Positions 12,101 through 22,800 of a DNA stretch of 64,000 nt are shown piece after piece; position 1 is the first letter of the stretch; every line of letters begins with the position of its first letter. Source of the stretch: Spisula solida (taxonomy: Eukaryota > Mollusca > Bivalvia > Venerida > Mactridae); the NCBI GenBank assembly GCA_947247005.1, contig OX365957.1:7598817-7662816 (forward strand), given 5' to 3'. The notes under the pieces were generated by a model. It saw only the letters and a program-made list of their open reading frames with translations, was not told the origin of the DNA and did no database searches. The translations under genes were made by a program, and so were the position numbers.

Positions 12101-13057
12101 TGGCTACTGATGTTTATTGGGTTCTCCGCTCTTACAAGCATTATATCAACTCTGGGTAAATATTGTTTTTATGCCCCGGCATCTACTGAGGCAGGAATGC
12201 AGGAAGCATATATTGATTGTCCTGTCCTCCTTTTGTCCGTCCCATTGAAATTGTTAACCAAAACTTTAACGTTTTTGAAACATCAAGGCATTGCTTTCAA
12301 ACTTTGCCTACTTGTAAACCATCATAATATACTAACATTGTCAATGCCATGTAGTACTATACAACATTTCTACAGAGCTTTGGCCCCTTATTGACCCCTC
12401 TTAATTAGACATAATTATGTATGCAACCCAGTCAGGGATTTCAACAAAATTATTGCCCCAGATTGACTTAGTTATTATGAACCAAGTTTTCATCGAAGCA
12501 TAAGCATTTATTGAACACGGGTGTTCCAGTAGAAAAAACAGGTTCTTAAGATAGGCTATTTCAGCGGATGGGCTGACAATTTGTTTCTGATGGATAACTA
12601 CTGCTGGGAATGAGACATCATAATAAAACTTGCTGGGTAGAAGAAACATAATATGCTTGTGTGAAGAAGACAATTTGGATTGAAAGTTGGGCTGATGGGG
12701 TCAAGGTCGCCATTACTAAAAAAGAAAACATGTTTCTGCTGCAGGATTTTAGTTAAGATTTTAGATATTTTGATGAAATGTGCTGTGTATGTAAGGCCAC
12801 CTTTCTTTAAGATTTCAGTTTTAAAATTAGCAAACATCTTTTTTTCAGTTGACTGGATCCCATTCATTCGAGATCTGGTCGCAACAGGAGTATGTTTGAT
12901 GAATGTCAGTCTAGCTATAAGTATGTCATTAACAGTAATAGCACTAGGATGGATTTATTACCGGCCCTTGCTTGGTTTCGGAATACTTGCTATGGCAATG
13001 ACACCGTTCGTTATGTCTAGAATGAGAAGGGATACATCACGGAGCAGAATGGACTAA
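3157..13057 (+). CDS. TMEM43: TMEM43 (LUMA) transmembrane protein 43, exons 2-11 (first exon not found)
   Basis: Role known from the family: a multi-pass protein of the inner nuclear membrane and ER that associates with emerin and lamins. Ten exons join in phase with GT..AG borders: 3157-3291, 4266-4360, 5645-5697, 6166-6235, 8392-8462, 9680-9804, 10359-10430, 10714-10815, 12038-12155, 12849-13057 (TAA). They give 349 residues; the vertebrate protein has about 400, and the missing ~50 match the N-terminal segment with the first TM helix. Family landmarks: GRAVQTAKSLDEGLS and ENEGKLVH (exon 2), AVKLNRVVEMYQWIE (exon 3), GDIRVRFEYAGISG (exon 8), VTIVARQINGKVLPF (exon 9), then TM helices in exon 10 (WLLMFIGFSALTSII) and exon 11 (DWIPFIRDLV..., GWIYYRPLLG). 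The serine in ISMSLTV appears to align with the human site of a cardiomyopathy mutation; that alignment is from memory. Exon 10 has a partial upstream duplicate. Confidence 0.95.
4823..4890. repeat. 17-bp tandem repeat, about four copies
   Basis: The unit tatgagacatatgtttg repeats four times almost perfectly in TMEM43 intron 3. The minus-strand reading frame through it is simple repeat, not a gene. Confidence 0.85.
5183..5465. repeat. Dispersed repeat ('ccggcatctactga' family), copy 1
   Basis: Shares gcatctactga.gcagga, gattgtcctg, aaaactttaa/caagtt, ggcattgctttcaaac and ccatgtaacactat with 12168-12460. Both copies lie in TMEM43 introns and in the same orientation. No ORF of note. Probably a non-autonomous element common in this genome. 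Confidence 0.7.
6250..6510 (-). repeat. Dispersed repeat with nuclear-receptor-type motifs, copy 1
   Basis: In inverse orientation this matches the copies at 40457-40868 and 52769-53014: 'tgtttgtaaaacatgtatgc', 'agtcagaaatggt', then the ...GGTCA...TGACC... core. At 6270-6296 three motifs overlap: AGGTCAAAGGTCA (direct repeat, spacer 1), TCAAGGTCA (extended half-site) and GGTCActgTGACC (inverted repeat, spacer 3). It sits in TMEM43 intron 5. Decayed relatives follow at 6640-6930. Confidence 0.75.
7985..8350. mobile_element. Fold-back element with GACGTC head and tandemly duplicated arm
   Basis: A 76-78 bp segment (ggcacatatttaagaggaat...) is duplicated in tandem at 8086-8161 and 8162-8239. 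The outer edge of the second copy (tgtaagatcaattttatttc) recurs inverted at 8313-8342 (gaaataaaattcgatcttac), leaving a ~70-base loop with 'tgtggctacgccactcc'. The left part carries tacgacgtcgtg and tcgacgtga palindromes. This resembles the elements at 13147, 19545, 23205 and 54916. TMEM43 intron 5. Confidence 0.6.
8540..8738. repeat. Short hAT-like non-autonomous element fragment
   Basis: Shares 'ggggaaaactgcatgattt', 'aatttccaggggaag', 'ggcccct' and a terminal gaaaaaaagccctg with the better preserved element at 52195-52400. Located just after the exon 6 donor of TMEM43. Confidence 0.5.
9045..9372. repeat. hAT-like short element (CAGGG..GACACT ends)
   Basis: The left edge cagggttagacact is matched by the inverted right edge agtgtcaagccctg, and the interior has 'ccactggtccga', also seen at 33020-33160 beside another 'gttgagccctg' edge. 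No target-site duplication is clear. TMEM43 intron 6. Confidence 0.5.
9470..9640 (-). repeat. Possible tRNA-derived SINE
   Basis: On the minus strand a head (ctgtggccgtggtctatt) is followed about 40 bases later by a B-box-like gggttccatgcccgg (9573-9587). The A box (9618-9628) is a weak match. The unit ends just upstream of TMEM43 exon 7. Too degenerate to be a tRNA gene. Confidence 0.35.
11492..11900. repeat. 'gtcaggga' element in TMEM43 intron 9
   Basis: Begins cagggttcccaccgtcagg, contains many gtcaggga units, and ends aagaaccccgtt, so its ends are imperfectly inverted. A shorter relative with the same tail (gtcaggaaag..., aaaaatcaggg, gaattttg) is at 3720-3925 in intron 2. Non-coding. 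Confidence 0.5.
11922..12017 (+). pseudogene. Partial tandem duplicate of TMEM43 exon 10 with its acceptor
   Basis: A 96-bp unit repeats directly: 11922-12007 matches 12018-12103 with only about three differences. The copy includes the branch/acceptor stretch (gtatgtttcag) and 22 codons (EVFGKEKAQNAMM, TWGIPLGGW) but stops before the TM helix. Read-through meets a stop at 12020-12022 after GGWCSNV. The nearest donor-like GT (12007) would leave a phase that does not fit exon 10, so use of this copy would break the frame. Probably a recent non-functional duplicate, or a poison exon if spliced. Confidence 0.8.
12168..12460. repeat. Dispersed repeat ('ccggcatctactga' family), copy 2
   Basis: Second copy of the family at 5183-5465, starting tatgccccggcatctactga and ending in the 'ggcccctta..gac' stretch. 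It lies in the last TMEM43 intron, directly after the exon 10 donor. Confidence 0.7.
12849..13057 (+). CDS. TMEM43: TMEM43 terminal exon (two C-terminal TM helices)
   Basis: Acceptor ttttttcag ends at 12848 and the exon enters in phase 1, matching the single base left by exon 10. It encodes DWIPFIRDLVATG, a helix over MNVSLAISMSLTVIALGW, the conserved IYYRPLL turn, a second helix (GILAMAMTPFVM) and a short basic tail (RMRRDTSRSRMD). An AATAAA at 13377-13382 is the nearest downstream poly(A) signal, but it falls inside a repeat element. Confidence 0.93.
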
Positions 13058-13146
13058 GCATTACATGTTACATGTATTTGTTCTATCACTCCATGGACAT
13101 TTGTGTGCAATGTGATGATTTAATTTGTTTGTTGTTTTTAAATCCT

Positions 13147-13545
13147 TTAGTATTATAAAGAGCATCTTGTATGAGTGCTCATTACATACAAGTTTTATTA
13201 AACGAGTGGCAAAGCCTTGTGTCATATTGTTTTTGTCAACGAGTTTAATAAAACTCATAATTTATGTAATGAGCACGAATGTAAGATTCTATTTATCACA
13301 TAACCTTAGGGACACTTATTATCCTTCAAAATGATGATTTATGCTGCATAGGTTTCCACTAAAATTTAGCAGTACAATAAAAGCACGACGTCTTGACGAC
13401 GTTGGTATTATCCTGACGACATTGGCCAATCAAGGCCTGGATTGGCTAATGTCACATTAGTCTAATCTAAATATTTATTGCACACTCTGAGAGCACAGCT
13501 TTATGGCACCTCTAGACCGCAGGTTATGTGATAAAATTATTATTG
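13147..13545. mobile_element. Fold-back / GACGTC element, copy next to TMEM43
   Basis: Starts gtgctcattacatacaagtt, then ttattaaacgagtgg, with an inverted partner caacgagtttaataaaactc and tgtaatgagcac at 13237-13275. A tail with acgacgtc and gacgacgttgg follows, and it closes with 'accgcaggttatgtgataa'. The same module order, inverted, is at 54916-55345. It covers the TMEM43 3' UTR region and supplies its nearest AATAAA. Confidence 0.7.
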
Positions 13546-14723
13546 TCTCTTATATTTTTCAGACTGATTTGTGATATTTTAATGTTATACATGTATATTG
13601 AGAAATTAATAACGTATTATTTCAATTAATAATTCTATGCAATATAATCATGTCAGGCCCCAATTCCACGAAAAAACTTAAGTTATTGCTCAGCTGAGAC
13701 TGCTATTGTAAAAACATATTTTGATGGAAAAATGACGTTCATGTATACTTTTATACATTGTTACATCACTGTTAGATGCAAATTTAATAGAGCAATACAA
13801 AATAAGTCAGATTTTTACAGCAAAGTTGCTTTAAAGTTATAAAAATTAAAATAAAAAACGTAAGTCTGTTATAACAAGCTCAAATACACAGTTTTTTATT
13901 GTTCATTATAGTTGAATTTCCACGTACAGTACCGTCTAAAAGCCCGTCCCATCCCGACCGTCATGTTTGTAAATTGGTGTACACGAACATTCTGTATTTG
14001 TGTAGGTACAAGTAGTCAGTACTTATTTTCATGGCAAAATTGGCGACATAATTGATTTTAAAATTTATAGAATTAATAAGATCATAATCTGGTCAGGCGT
14101 TAGCAACCTCAATACACTGTATTCATCATTACTAATTATGACACGCTGCTTGTGTACATCATGTACATATTTTTGAGGTTAAATCACTCTTTCTGTCTCC
14201 CACAAATGTCGCTCAAGAGAGGTACCACTGTACTTACTTCGTTTTTCTGTGAGCCATGTTTGCACAGAGTTAGGATGATGGAACAAAGATTATTTGGGTA
14301 CATTGTGAGGTCACAAGTGTCATGAAACTTGATCACATTGATCATCACCATAAAATCTAGGTCAAGTTTGATTCAGGTGAGCGATGTTGGGTCATCTTGG
14401 CCTTCTAGTTGTTGTGTGTTTTCTCCAATCATTTCCATGTAGAGTTGTTATACATGTACGTCTATTTTGCATTAAAATTGTTATTTTTGTAAATTAACAA
14501 TATTTACATAATTGTCTATTTATGTAGAAAGAATGCTATATTTTTTTTATAATAAACACTTAGTAACCTATCATTGGTTTATTACCGTTGTGTTAGTTTT
14601 AATGCTGTTTAACTAGTCAAGAATCTTTATTTTTATTTATGGCGGCTCAATCACCTAACCAGTATCTCTGTATACCAGGAACCATCAGTTTCTCCACATT
14701 TGGTGGAAAGTCAACAATGATGG
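13546..14723. other. Intergenic / distal 3' region of TMEM43
   Basis: No gene seen. Contains a TTAAG-type dispersed repeat at 13653-13900, a partial relative of the receptor-motif repeat at 14270-14395 (ggtcacaagtgtcatgaaac...), and possible poly(A) signals near 14550. The satellite block begins at its right edge. Confidence 0.45.
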
Positions 14724-15366
14724 TAAAGCTTGACTATCCACACACAAATTTTAGAGCTTGACTATCCACACACAAATTGTAGAGCTTGACTATCCACACA
14801 CAAATTATAGAGCTTGACTATCCACAAACAAATTATAAAGCTTGTCTATCCACACACAAATTATAGAGTTTGACTATCCACACACAAATTATAGAGCTTG
14901 ACTATCCACAAACAAATTATAAAGCTTGACTATCTACACACAAATTGTAGAGCTTGTCTATCCACACACAAATTATAGAGTTTGTGTCTATCCACTCACA
15001 AATTATAGAGCTTGTCTATCCACACACAAATTATAGAGATTGCCTATCCACTCACAAATTATAGAGCTTGTCTATCCACTCACAAATTAAAGAGCTTGTG
15101 ACTATCCACTCACAAATTATGGAGCTTGTCTATCCACACACAAATTATAGAGCTTGACTATCCACAAACAAATTATAGAGTTTGACTATCCACACACAAA
15201 TTATAGAGCTTGACTATCTACACACAAATTGTAGAGCTTGTCTATCCACACACAAATTATAGAGTTTGTGTCTACCCACTCACAAATTATAGAGCTTGTC
15301 TATCCACACACAAATTATAGAGTTTGTGTCTATTCACTCACAAATTATAGAGCTTGTCTATCCACA
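14724..15366. repeat. Satellite array 1: 28-bp unit
   Basis: About 23 tandem copies of attatagagcttgactatcc + acacacaa, with variants (actatcc/tctatcc, ctcacaa, and a gtg insertion in a few). It passes without a break into the 32-bp arrays, and the last units share 'gtcta(t/c)c' and 'acaaat' with them. Confidence 0.95.
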
Positions 15367-18330
15367 CAAATGACAGGGTCCCAGTGTCTACCTACATACA
15401 AATGGCAGGGTCAAAGTGTCTACCTACATACAAATGACAGGACCAGTGTCTACCTACAATACATGACAGGGTCCAAGTGTCTATCTACATACAAATGACA
15501 GGGAGAGCCTATCTACATGCAAATGACACGGACAGGGAGAGCCTATCTACATGCAAATGACACGGCCAGTGTCTACCTACAAACAAATGACAGGGTCCCA
15601 GTATCTATCTACATACAAATGACAGGGTCCCAGTGTCTATCTACCAGCATACAAATGTCAGGGTCCTAGTGTCTACCTACATACAAAAGTCAGGGTCCTA
15701 GTGTATACCCACATACAAATGACAGGGTCCTAGTGTCTACCCACATACAAAGGACAGGGTCCCAGTGTCTATCTACATACACATGACAGGGTCGCAGTGT
15801 CTACCTACAAACAAATGACAGGGTCCCAGTGTCTACCCACATACAAATGACAGGTTCCCAGTGTCTACCTAATACACATGACAGGGTCCTAGTGTCTACC
15901 CACGTACAAATGACAGGGTCCTCGTGTCTACCCACATACAAATGACAAGGTCCCAGTGTCTATCTACATATACATGACAGGGTCCCAGTGTCTACCAACA
16001 AACAAATGACAGGGTCCCAGTGTCTACCCATATACTAATGACAGGGTCCCAGTGTCTACCCACATATGAATGACAGGGTCCAAGTGTCTATCTACATACA
16101 AATGGCAGGGCCCCAGTGTCTACCCACATACAAATAACAGGGTCCCAGTGTATATTCACATACATATGACAGGGTCCTAGTGTCTACCTACAAACAAATG
16201 ACAGGGTACCAGTGTCTACCCACAAACAAATGACAGGGTCCAAGTGTCAACCTACAAACAAATGACAGGGTCCCAGTATCTACCTACATACAAATGGCAG
16301 GGTCAAAGTGTCTACCTACATACAAATGACAGGGCCAGTGTCTACCTACAATACATGACAGGGTCCAAGTGTCTTTCTACATACAAATGACAGGGAGAGC
16401 CTATCTACATGCAAATGACACGGACAGGGAGAGCCTATCTACATGCAAATGACACGGCCAGTGTCTACCTACAAACAAATGACGGGGTCCCAGTATCTAT
16501 CTACATACAAATGACAGGGTCCCAGTGTCTACCTACCAGCATACAAATGTCAGGGTCCTAGTGTCTACCTACATACAAAAGTCAGGGTCCTAGTGTATAC
16601 CCACATACAAATGACAGGGTCCTAGTGTCTACCCACATACAAAGGACAGGGTCCCAGTGTCTATCTACATACAAATGACAGGGTCCCAGTATCTACCCAC
16701 ATACAAATGACAGGGTCCCAGTGTCTACCTACAAACAAATGACAGGGTTCCAGTGTCTACACACAAACAAATGACAGGGTCCCAGTGTCTATCTACAAAC
16801 AAATGACAGGGTCCAAGTGTCTACCTACAAACAAATGACAGGGTCCCAGTATCTACCCACATACAAATGACAGGGTCCCAGTGTCTATTTACATACAAAT
16901 GACAGGGTCCCAGCGTCTATCTACATACAAATGACAGGGTCCCAGTGTATATCTACATACAAATGACAGGGTCCCAGTATCTAACCACATATACATGACA
17001 GGGTTCCATTGTCTATCTTCATACAAATGACAGAGTCCCAGTATCTACCCACATACTAATGACAGGGTCCGGTGTCTATCTACATACAAATAACAGGGTC
17101 CCAGTGTATATCTACAAACAAATGACAGGGTCCCAGTGTCTATCTTCATACAAATACCAGGGTCCCAGTGTCTATCTGCATATTAATGACAGGGTCACAT
17201 TGTCTATCTACATACAAATACCAGGATCCCAGTGTCTATCTACATACAAATGCTAGGGTCCCAGTGTCTATCTACATACAAATGCCAGGGTCCCAGTGTA
17301 TATCTACATACAAATGCTAGGGTCCCAGTGTCTATCTACATACAAATGCCAGGGTCCCAGTGTATATCTACATACAAATGACAGGGTCCCAGTGTCTATC
17401 TTCATACAAATACCAGGGTTCCAGTGTCTATCTGCATACTAATGACAGGGTCACATTGTCTATCTACATACAAATACCAGGATCCCAGTGTCTATCTACA
17501 TACAAATGCCAGGGTCCCAGTGTCTATCTACATACAAATGCTAGGGTCCCAGTGTCTATCTACATACAAATGCCAGGGTCCTAGTGTATATCTACATACA
17601 AATGCCAGGGTCCCAGTTCTATCTACATACAAATGACAGGGTCCCAGTGTCTATCTTCATACAAATACCAGGGTTCCAGTGTCTATCTGCATACTAATGA
17701 CAGGGTCACATTGTCTATCTACATACAAATACCAGGATCCCAGTGTCTATCTACATACAAATGCCAGGGTCCCAGTGTCTATCTACATACAAATGCTAGG
17801 GTCCCAGTGTCTATCTACATACAAATGCCAGGGTCCCAGTTCTATCTACATACAAATGGCAGGGTCCCAGTGTCTATCTGCATACTAATGACAGGGTCCC
17901 ATTGTCTATCTTCATACAAATGACAGGGTCCCAGTGTCTATCTACATACAAATGCCAGGTTCCCAGTGTCTACCTACATACAAATGACAGGGTCCCAGTG
18001 TCTATCTGTATACTTTTGACAGGTTCCCAGGGTCTACCTACATACAAATGACAGGGTCCCAGTGTTTATCTACATACAAATACAAGGTTCCCAGTGTCTA
18101 CTTACATACAAATGACACGGTCCCAGTGTTTAACTACATACAAATACGAGGTTCCCAGTGTCTACCTACATACAAACGACACGGTCCCAGTGTTTATCTA
18201 CATACAAATACAAGGTTCCCAGTGTCTATCTATATACAAATGACAGGGTCCCAGTATATTTTCACATACAAATGACAGGGATTGTCTTTCTACATACAAA
18301 TATCAAGGAGTGGCTGTCTTGTTACAAATG
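15366..18330. repeat. Satellite array 2: divergent 32-bp unit with higher-order structure
   Basis: About 92 copies of a 32-bp unit (atgacagggtcccagtgtct + acctacatacaa). Higher-order structure is visible. A block with 'gacagggagagcctatctac' occurs at about 15500 and again at about 16400, a shift of roughly 890 bases. A block with 'taccagg.(t)tcc' and 'catactaatgacagggtcac' recurs at about 17145, 17405 and 17660 (period ~255). Reading frames here are repeat, not genes. Confidence 0.95.
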
Positions 18331-19126
18331 ACAGTGTCTATCTACGAACAAATGACAGGGTCCTTGTGTCTATCTACGAACAAATGGCAGGGTCCTAGTG
18401 TCTATCTACGAACAAATGACAGGGTCCTTGTGTCTATCTACGAACAAATGACAGGGTCCTTGTGTCTATCTACGAACAAATGACAGGGTCCTAGTGTCTA
18501 TCTACGAACAAATGACAGGGTCCTAGTGTCTATCTACGAACAAATGACAGGGTCCTTGTGTCTATCTACGAACAAATGACAGGGTCCTAGTGTCTATCTA
18601 CGAATAAATGACAGGGTCCTAATGTCTATCTACGAACAAATGACAGGGTCCTAGTGTCTATCTACGAACAAATGACAGGGTCCTAGTGTCTATCTACGAA
18701 CAAATGACAGGGTCCTAGTGTCTATCTACGAACAAATGACAGGGTCCTAGTGTCTATCTACGAACAAATGACAGGGACCTAGTGTCTATCTACGAACAAA
18801 TGACAGGGACCTAGTGTCTATCTACGAACAAATGACAGGGTCCTAGTGTCTATCTACGAACAAATGACAGGGTCCTAGTGTCTATCTACGAACAAATGAC
18901 AGGGACCTAGTGTCTATCTACGAACAAATGACAGGGTCCTAGTGTCTATCTACGAACAAATGACAGGGACCTAGTGTCTATCTACGAACAAATGACAGGG
19001 ACCTAGTGTCTATCTACGAACAAATGACAGGGTCCTAGTGTCTATCTACGAACAAATGACAGGGTCCTAGTGTCTATCTACGAACAAATGACAGGGTCCT
19101 AGTGTCTATCTACGAACAAATGACCT
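18331..19126. repeat. Satellite array 3: homogeneous 32-bp unit
   Basis: About 25 nearly identical copies of tctacgaacaaatgacaggg + tcctagtgtcta. The unit is the same family as array 2 but with 'acgaac' for 'acatac' and 'tccta' for 'tccca'. Uniformity points to recent expansion or homogenisation. It ends sharply at 'aaatgacctgaccgtcc'. Confidence 0.95.
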
Positions 19127-19199
19127 GACCGTCCATCCACATAGTTTAAATGAATACAACTAACAGGCTTTGTTGTAAGTTAGGAGTCAGACTGCATGC

Positions 19200-19308
19200 A
19201 CAGGTAAATGTAGCATTGATAAAGATTAAAAACTAAATTATCATTTTTTATAAAGAAAACTTCAAAAAGAAATTCTTTATCAATGATACATTAACCTGTG
19301 GTTGCATG
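19200..19308. mobile_element. Short inverted-repeat element (TTTATCAATGATAC family), copy 2
   Basis: caggtaaatgta..attgataaag (19201-19226) is mirrored by ctttatcaatgatacattaa + cctgtgg (19275-19302), and gcatgca/tgcatgc flank the arms. Same arm as at 1138-1380. Confidence 0.6.
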
Positions 19309-19433
19309 CTGTTTGGCTTACATCTCGTATCCTATTGTGAGAAATAAGGCAAACAAAAAAGACAAAAAATTATATGTGTCAATACTGTCAATGCCCTGAG
19401 AGTGAACGAACTTTCATGTAATATATGACACAT

Positions 19434-19455
19434 CGTATGTAGATAGACACTGGGA
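19434..19455 (-). repeat. Single inverted unit of the 32-bp satellite
   Basis: cgtatgtagatagacactgg is the reverse complement of the array unit (ccagtgtctatctacatac). It stands alone about 310 bases past the array, in opposite orientation. Confidence 0.75.
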
Positions 19456-19544
19456 CACATCGTTACCTCGGATTATTATAAGTAAATATTATTATATTCT
19501 TTATTCCGTCTCATTTATGTACAAAGAGGATATTACATGATTAT

Positions 19545-19815
19545 CTTTTCATATTGAATTTATTATACGAGTTGAATAAAATAATAAAATGCGAGGCTCT
19601 GCCGAGCATTTTATCGATTTTATTCAACGGGTTTAATAAATTCAATGTGGAAAGTCACAAATGTAATGTTCTTTTTATCGCATGTTAGCCTTTTTCAAGC
19701 CGAAACATAAAATAGCTACTTATTTTCACTATAAAAGTATAATAAACGCGCAACTTTGACGACGTCGGGTATAATGGCTTTATTACGCTACCACGACGTC
19801 AAACATGTGATAGAT
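19545..19815. mobile_element. Fold-back / GACGTC element
   Basis: tacgagttgaataaaataat is mirrored by tcgattttattcaacgggtt around a 'gcgaggctctgccgagc' loop. A tail with tgacgacgtcggg and accacgacgtcaaac and a 'cacatgtgat' edge follows. Same module order as the copies at 13147 and 54916. Confidence 0.6.
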
Positions 19816-22800
19816 ATAACCTACAACATAACTGTTTACTACATCAGTCTAATTCTGCCTACCCTTTTTTAGCATGCTACCAGAACCACAATAATAATTT
19901 GTGTTGACCTAATGATATAAATGTAGATTATATTCTAAGGGTTGCCTGGAAATAAATAAATTGATGATTTAAAAGTAAAACCCTCTCCGAATAATTCATA
20001 ACGACTGTCCTTGTAACGTTAAGCCTACATCACTCGTATCCGATTTCAAGCAGAGAACTAAATCTGTATATAACAGTCCTGAAGTGACTAGGAATATTAC
20101 AAGATTGATCTATATCTGGTATTAGGCGCACGATATCGAACTCTGAACTGACTCAGATGTCTGTGGAAAATCCCCGTCCTAAACGTGTGTTTTGTAGCAC
20201 AAATATACTGCTGTTATATATAGCTGGCAATGTCTCAACGTCTTTATATATAACCTCTAGGAAATTCGGTGGTAAATATAGGTCTTTATTTCGTCTGGAA
20301 ATCTATTTATATAATTAACACAGGTTGCATTTTCTACTGTAGGGCCCTGCCAACTTTATGATTTGTTGCCGCGCATAGGCGCGTAGCTACCTATGAATGA
20401 GGGTGGTGACGCCCCCTCTTTTTGGTACGCGGGATTTGGGGGTAATTTAGACTGTATTCGGGACGCAGTCCTGATGTCGTATACATGCGTGGTACGTAGT
20501 AAAACATGTTTTGGTATTCATTACGCTTGCAAGATTTCCTAAAAATGAGTTTTGGACATTAATTTACGCAATTTTTAACATTTTAAACGCCAAAAATGTC
20601 ACGATACATGCTCAGTTAAAATACTACTGGCATTTGGGACTCAGTGAAAAAAAAATAAGCAGACAGTATTAGACACTTCCCAGTTCTGTGAACCCTAACT
20701 AAACGGTCTTTTATTTACACTGACGCTGTACTACGAACATTTGTCGCTAATCAGCTCAGTGGAACAGGCTACAGACAGTATTCGGGACTCAAGTGGGAGC
20801 TCGATGTGTCAAAAGTGACTCAAAACCTATGCTATCTTGTAGGCAATTGTCTAATGGAGAAAAAGAATACTCACTTGACCGGTTTCCGTTCAATAATTAA
20901 AAAGTTACGGGCATTTTAGTGTCCATTTTGCTGACCAATATCACTCAAGTGTGATGATCAAATCCAAGTAGTTCGGGTAGCGTAGACTGTGCTATTTCAC
21001 CATTAGTGCCAATGATTATGCAGAACTATTGTTAATGAACCTATTTCACTGATATAATTAAATGTTTCATTAGAAAACATCTAATTTGAGACAAAATATT
21101 CACATTAAGTCTACTTATTTGTTGACTCAAATATTGAACTCAACTTTGAGTTCAAACTCAAACTTAAGTTTGTAAATATGTTCGTGATCCTGGCTCAAAT
21201 ATCAAACTCAACTCAAGCCAACAGTTGAGTCAGATATTAGAGTTTGAGCTTGAGTTTTGAACTCAAGTTCTTTCGTGATCCTGGGGCCAGGATTCTAGTC
21301 CAAAAATAATTTTAATCAAAGTGTTCGGGGTTTTTTTCAACACACTACAGTATACACTACAATGAGTATACGCTTTCTGCCGTTCCATCTTAGATTGTGT
21401 TGATATATCCTGATATACATGTACATGACATTTATTATGAATTGATCCTAGCACCGTCGATTTTCAGTATTAAATAAAGCACTTTAAAATAAAATGTAGT
21501 CTACTAGAACGCCTAATATACCAGATCGCATCAATGTCTCCAAAAAGCTGAGGAAAATACAGCACCGCCCCCAGCGCGGTCATCAATCCACAGGTCTATG
21601 TGTACGCGCCTAGTGTAAGCTAGTAAATGTATTCATTCAAGATTACCGATAGTTCTTTATCTCGCACGTTTATTAAAGTAACGTTATAAATTATGTACGG
21701 TATGTTAAGATGAATATGTATGCACATTCGAATTCGTACAAGATTGAACAGTGCTCTGCAACAAACTCCTTCGCCTATTCCTCGTGCATTGGTACATATT
21801 TGTTATACGGAAACTGCCGAATAGTGTCGAAGCTCGTCGACGGAAATATACGAATCCCATCCGAAAAAGGCGAACGCTTGAACTAGTACAGTAACCCAGT
21901 GGCTTACATACTACATAGCTTGGTGTATAAGATAAAGGCATTAATCACATCGACCGTAGTAGTACAAATGTACTGAACTGGAGTAAACTGACGTCATAAT
22001 GTATACGAACTTCGCGATCAGCCCTCGTACATAAGCGCGGTTCCAGGTGGGTACCCCCTGAAAGACTGAATGGCAAAACGTGGTTATCGGTATGGGTGTA
22101 TACTAGTACATATATATTGCATAAAAATTAAGGCCAATATCTGGAGGAAAACTAAATTCATAATGATATTGTCGGTCGTGAATACACCGACCTTTCTGTT
22201 CAACAGAAATTGTGAAGTCCTACCAATATCAGGATTGGTGCTGGAACCTCCGGGGTCCACATGTCTTCCCTGTGTTCACGGAATCGAACCTGAAAATCAT
22301 TATTAATGTTATTCTCCCATGTGTAGGCTAGCGGGTACGTCCAGCGCTTTTAAGTATAGAGGCCAGAAATGTTTTATATGAGCGTATACATGTAGTCAAG
22401 TAGGCATAATGCATTATGTGCCAACTTCAACTTATTTTGGGGGGGATCACCCGCGTATTCGTGTATATTGTAGCTACGCGCCTGTAAATGGCCTACAGAA
22501 TAGTTATGCCTACGAATCCCTAAGATGGATTGGCGTATCGTTCCAGGCCACGCTGCTGGAGTATCCACATGTAGTTGTGGTTTTTAAAAACAGTATTTTG
22601 TTTACAGAAAAGCAAGGATTGGTTCCTTTATTTCAATTTAATTTTTCTTCTAAGAGTACACAGTCTCAATTATATACAAGGTGATTTAAATTAGGCTACA
22701 GAAACGTTATGTCTAGCTCTGTATAAGGCCTTAGCTTTCATATTGTATGTTTACGGGATTTTGATTTTTGAAATTTTGTTGCCGATAGAAGGGAACGGAC

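Noticed and set aside
15238..18275. Plus-strand ORFs of 65-96 codons in the satellite
   Set aside because: Translations of the 32-base repeat in shifting frames; no start context, splice signal or non-repeat sequence.
14724..19126. CRISPR-like array appearance
   Set aside because: Units are contiguous, with no unique spacers between conserved repeats, and the setting is a eukaryotic genome with introns.
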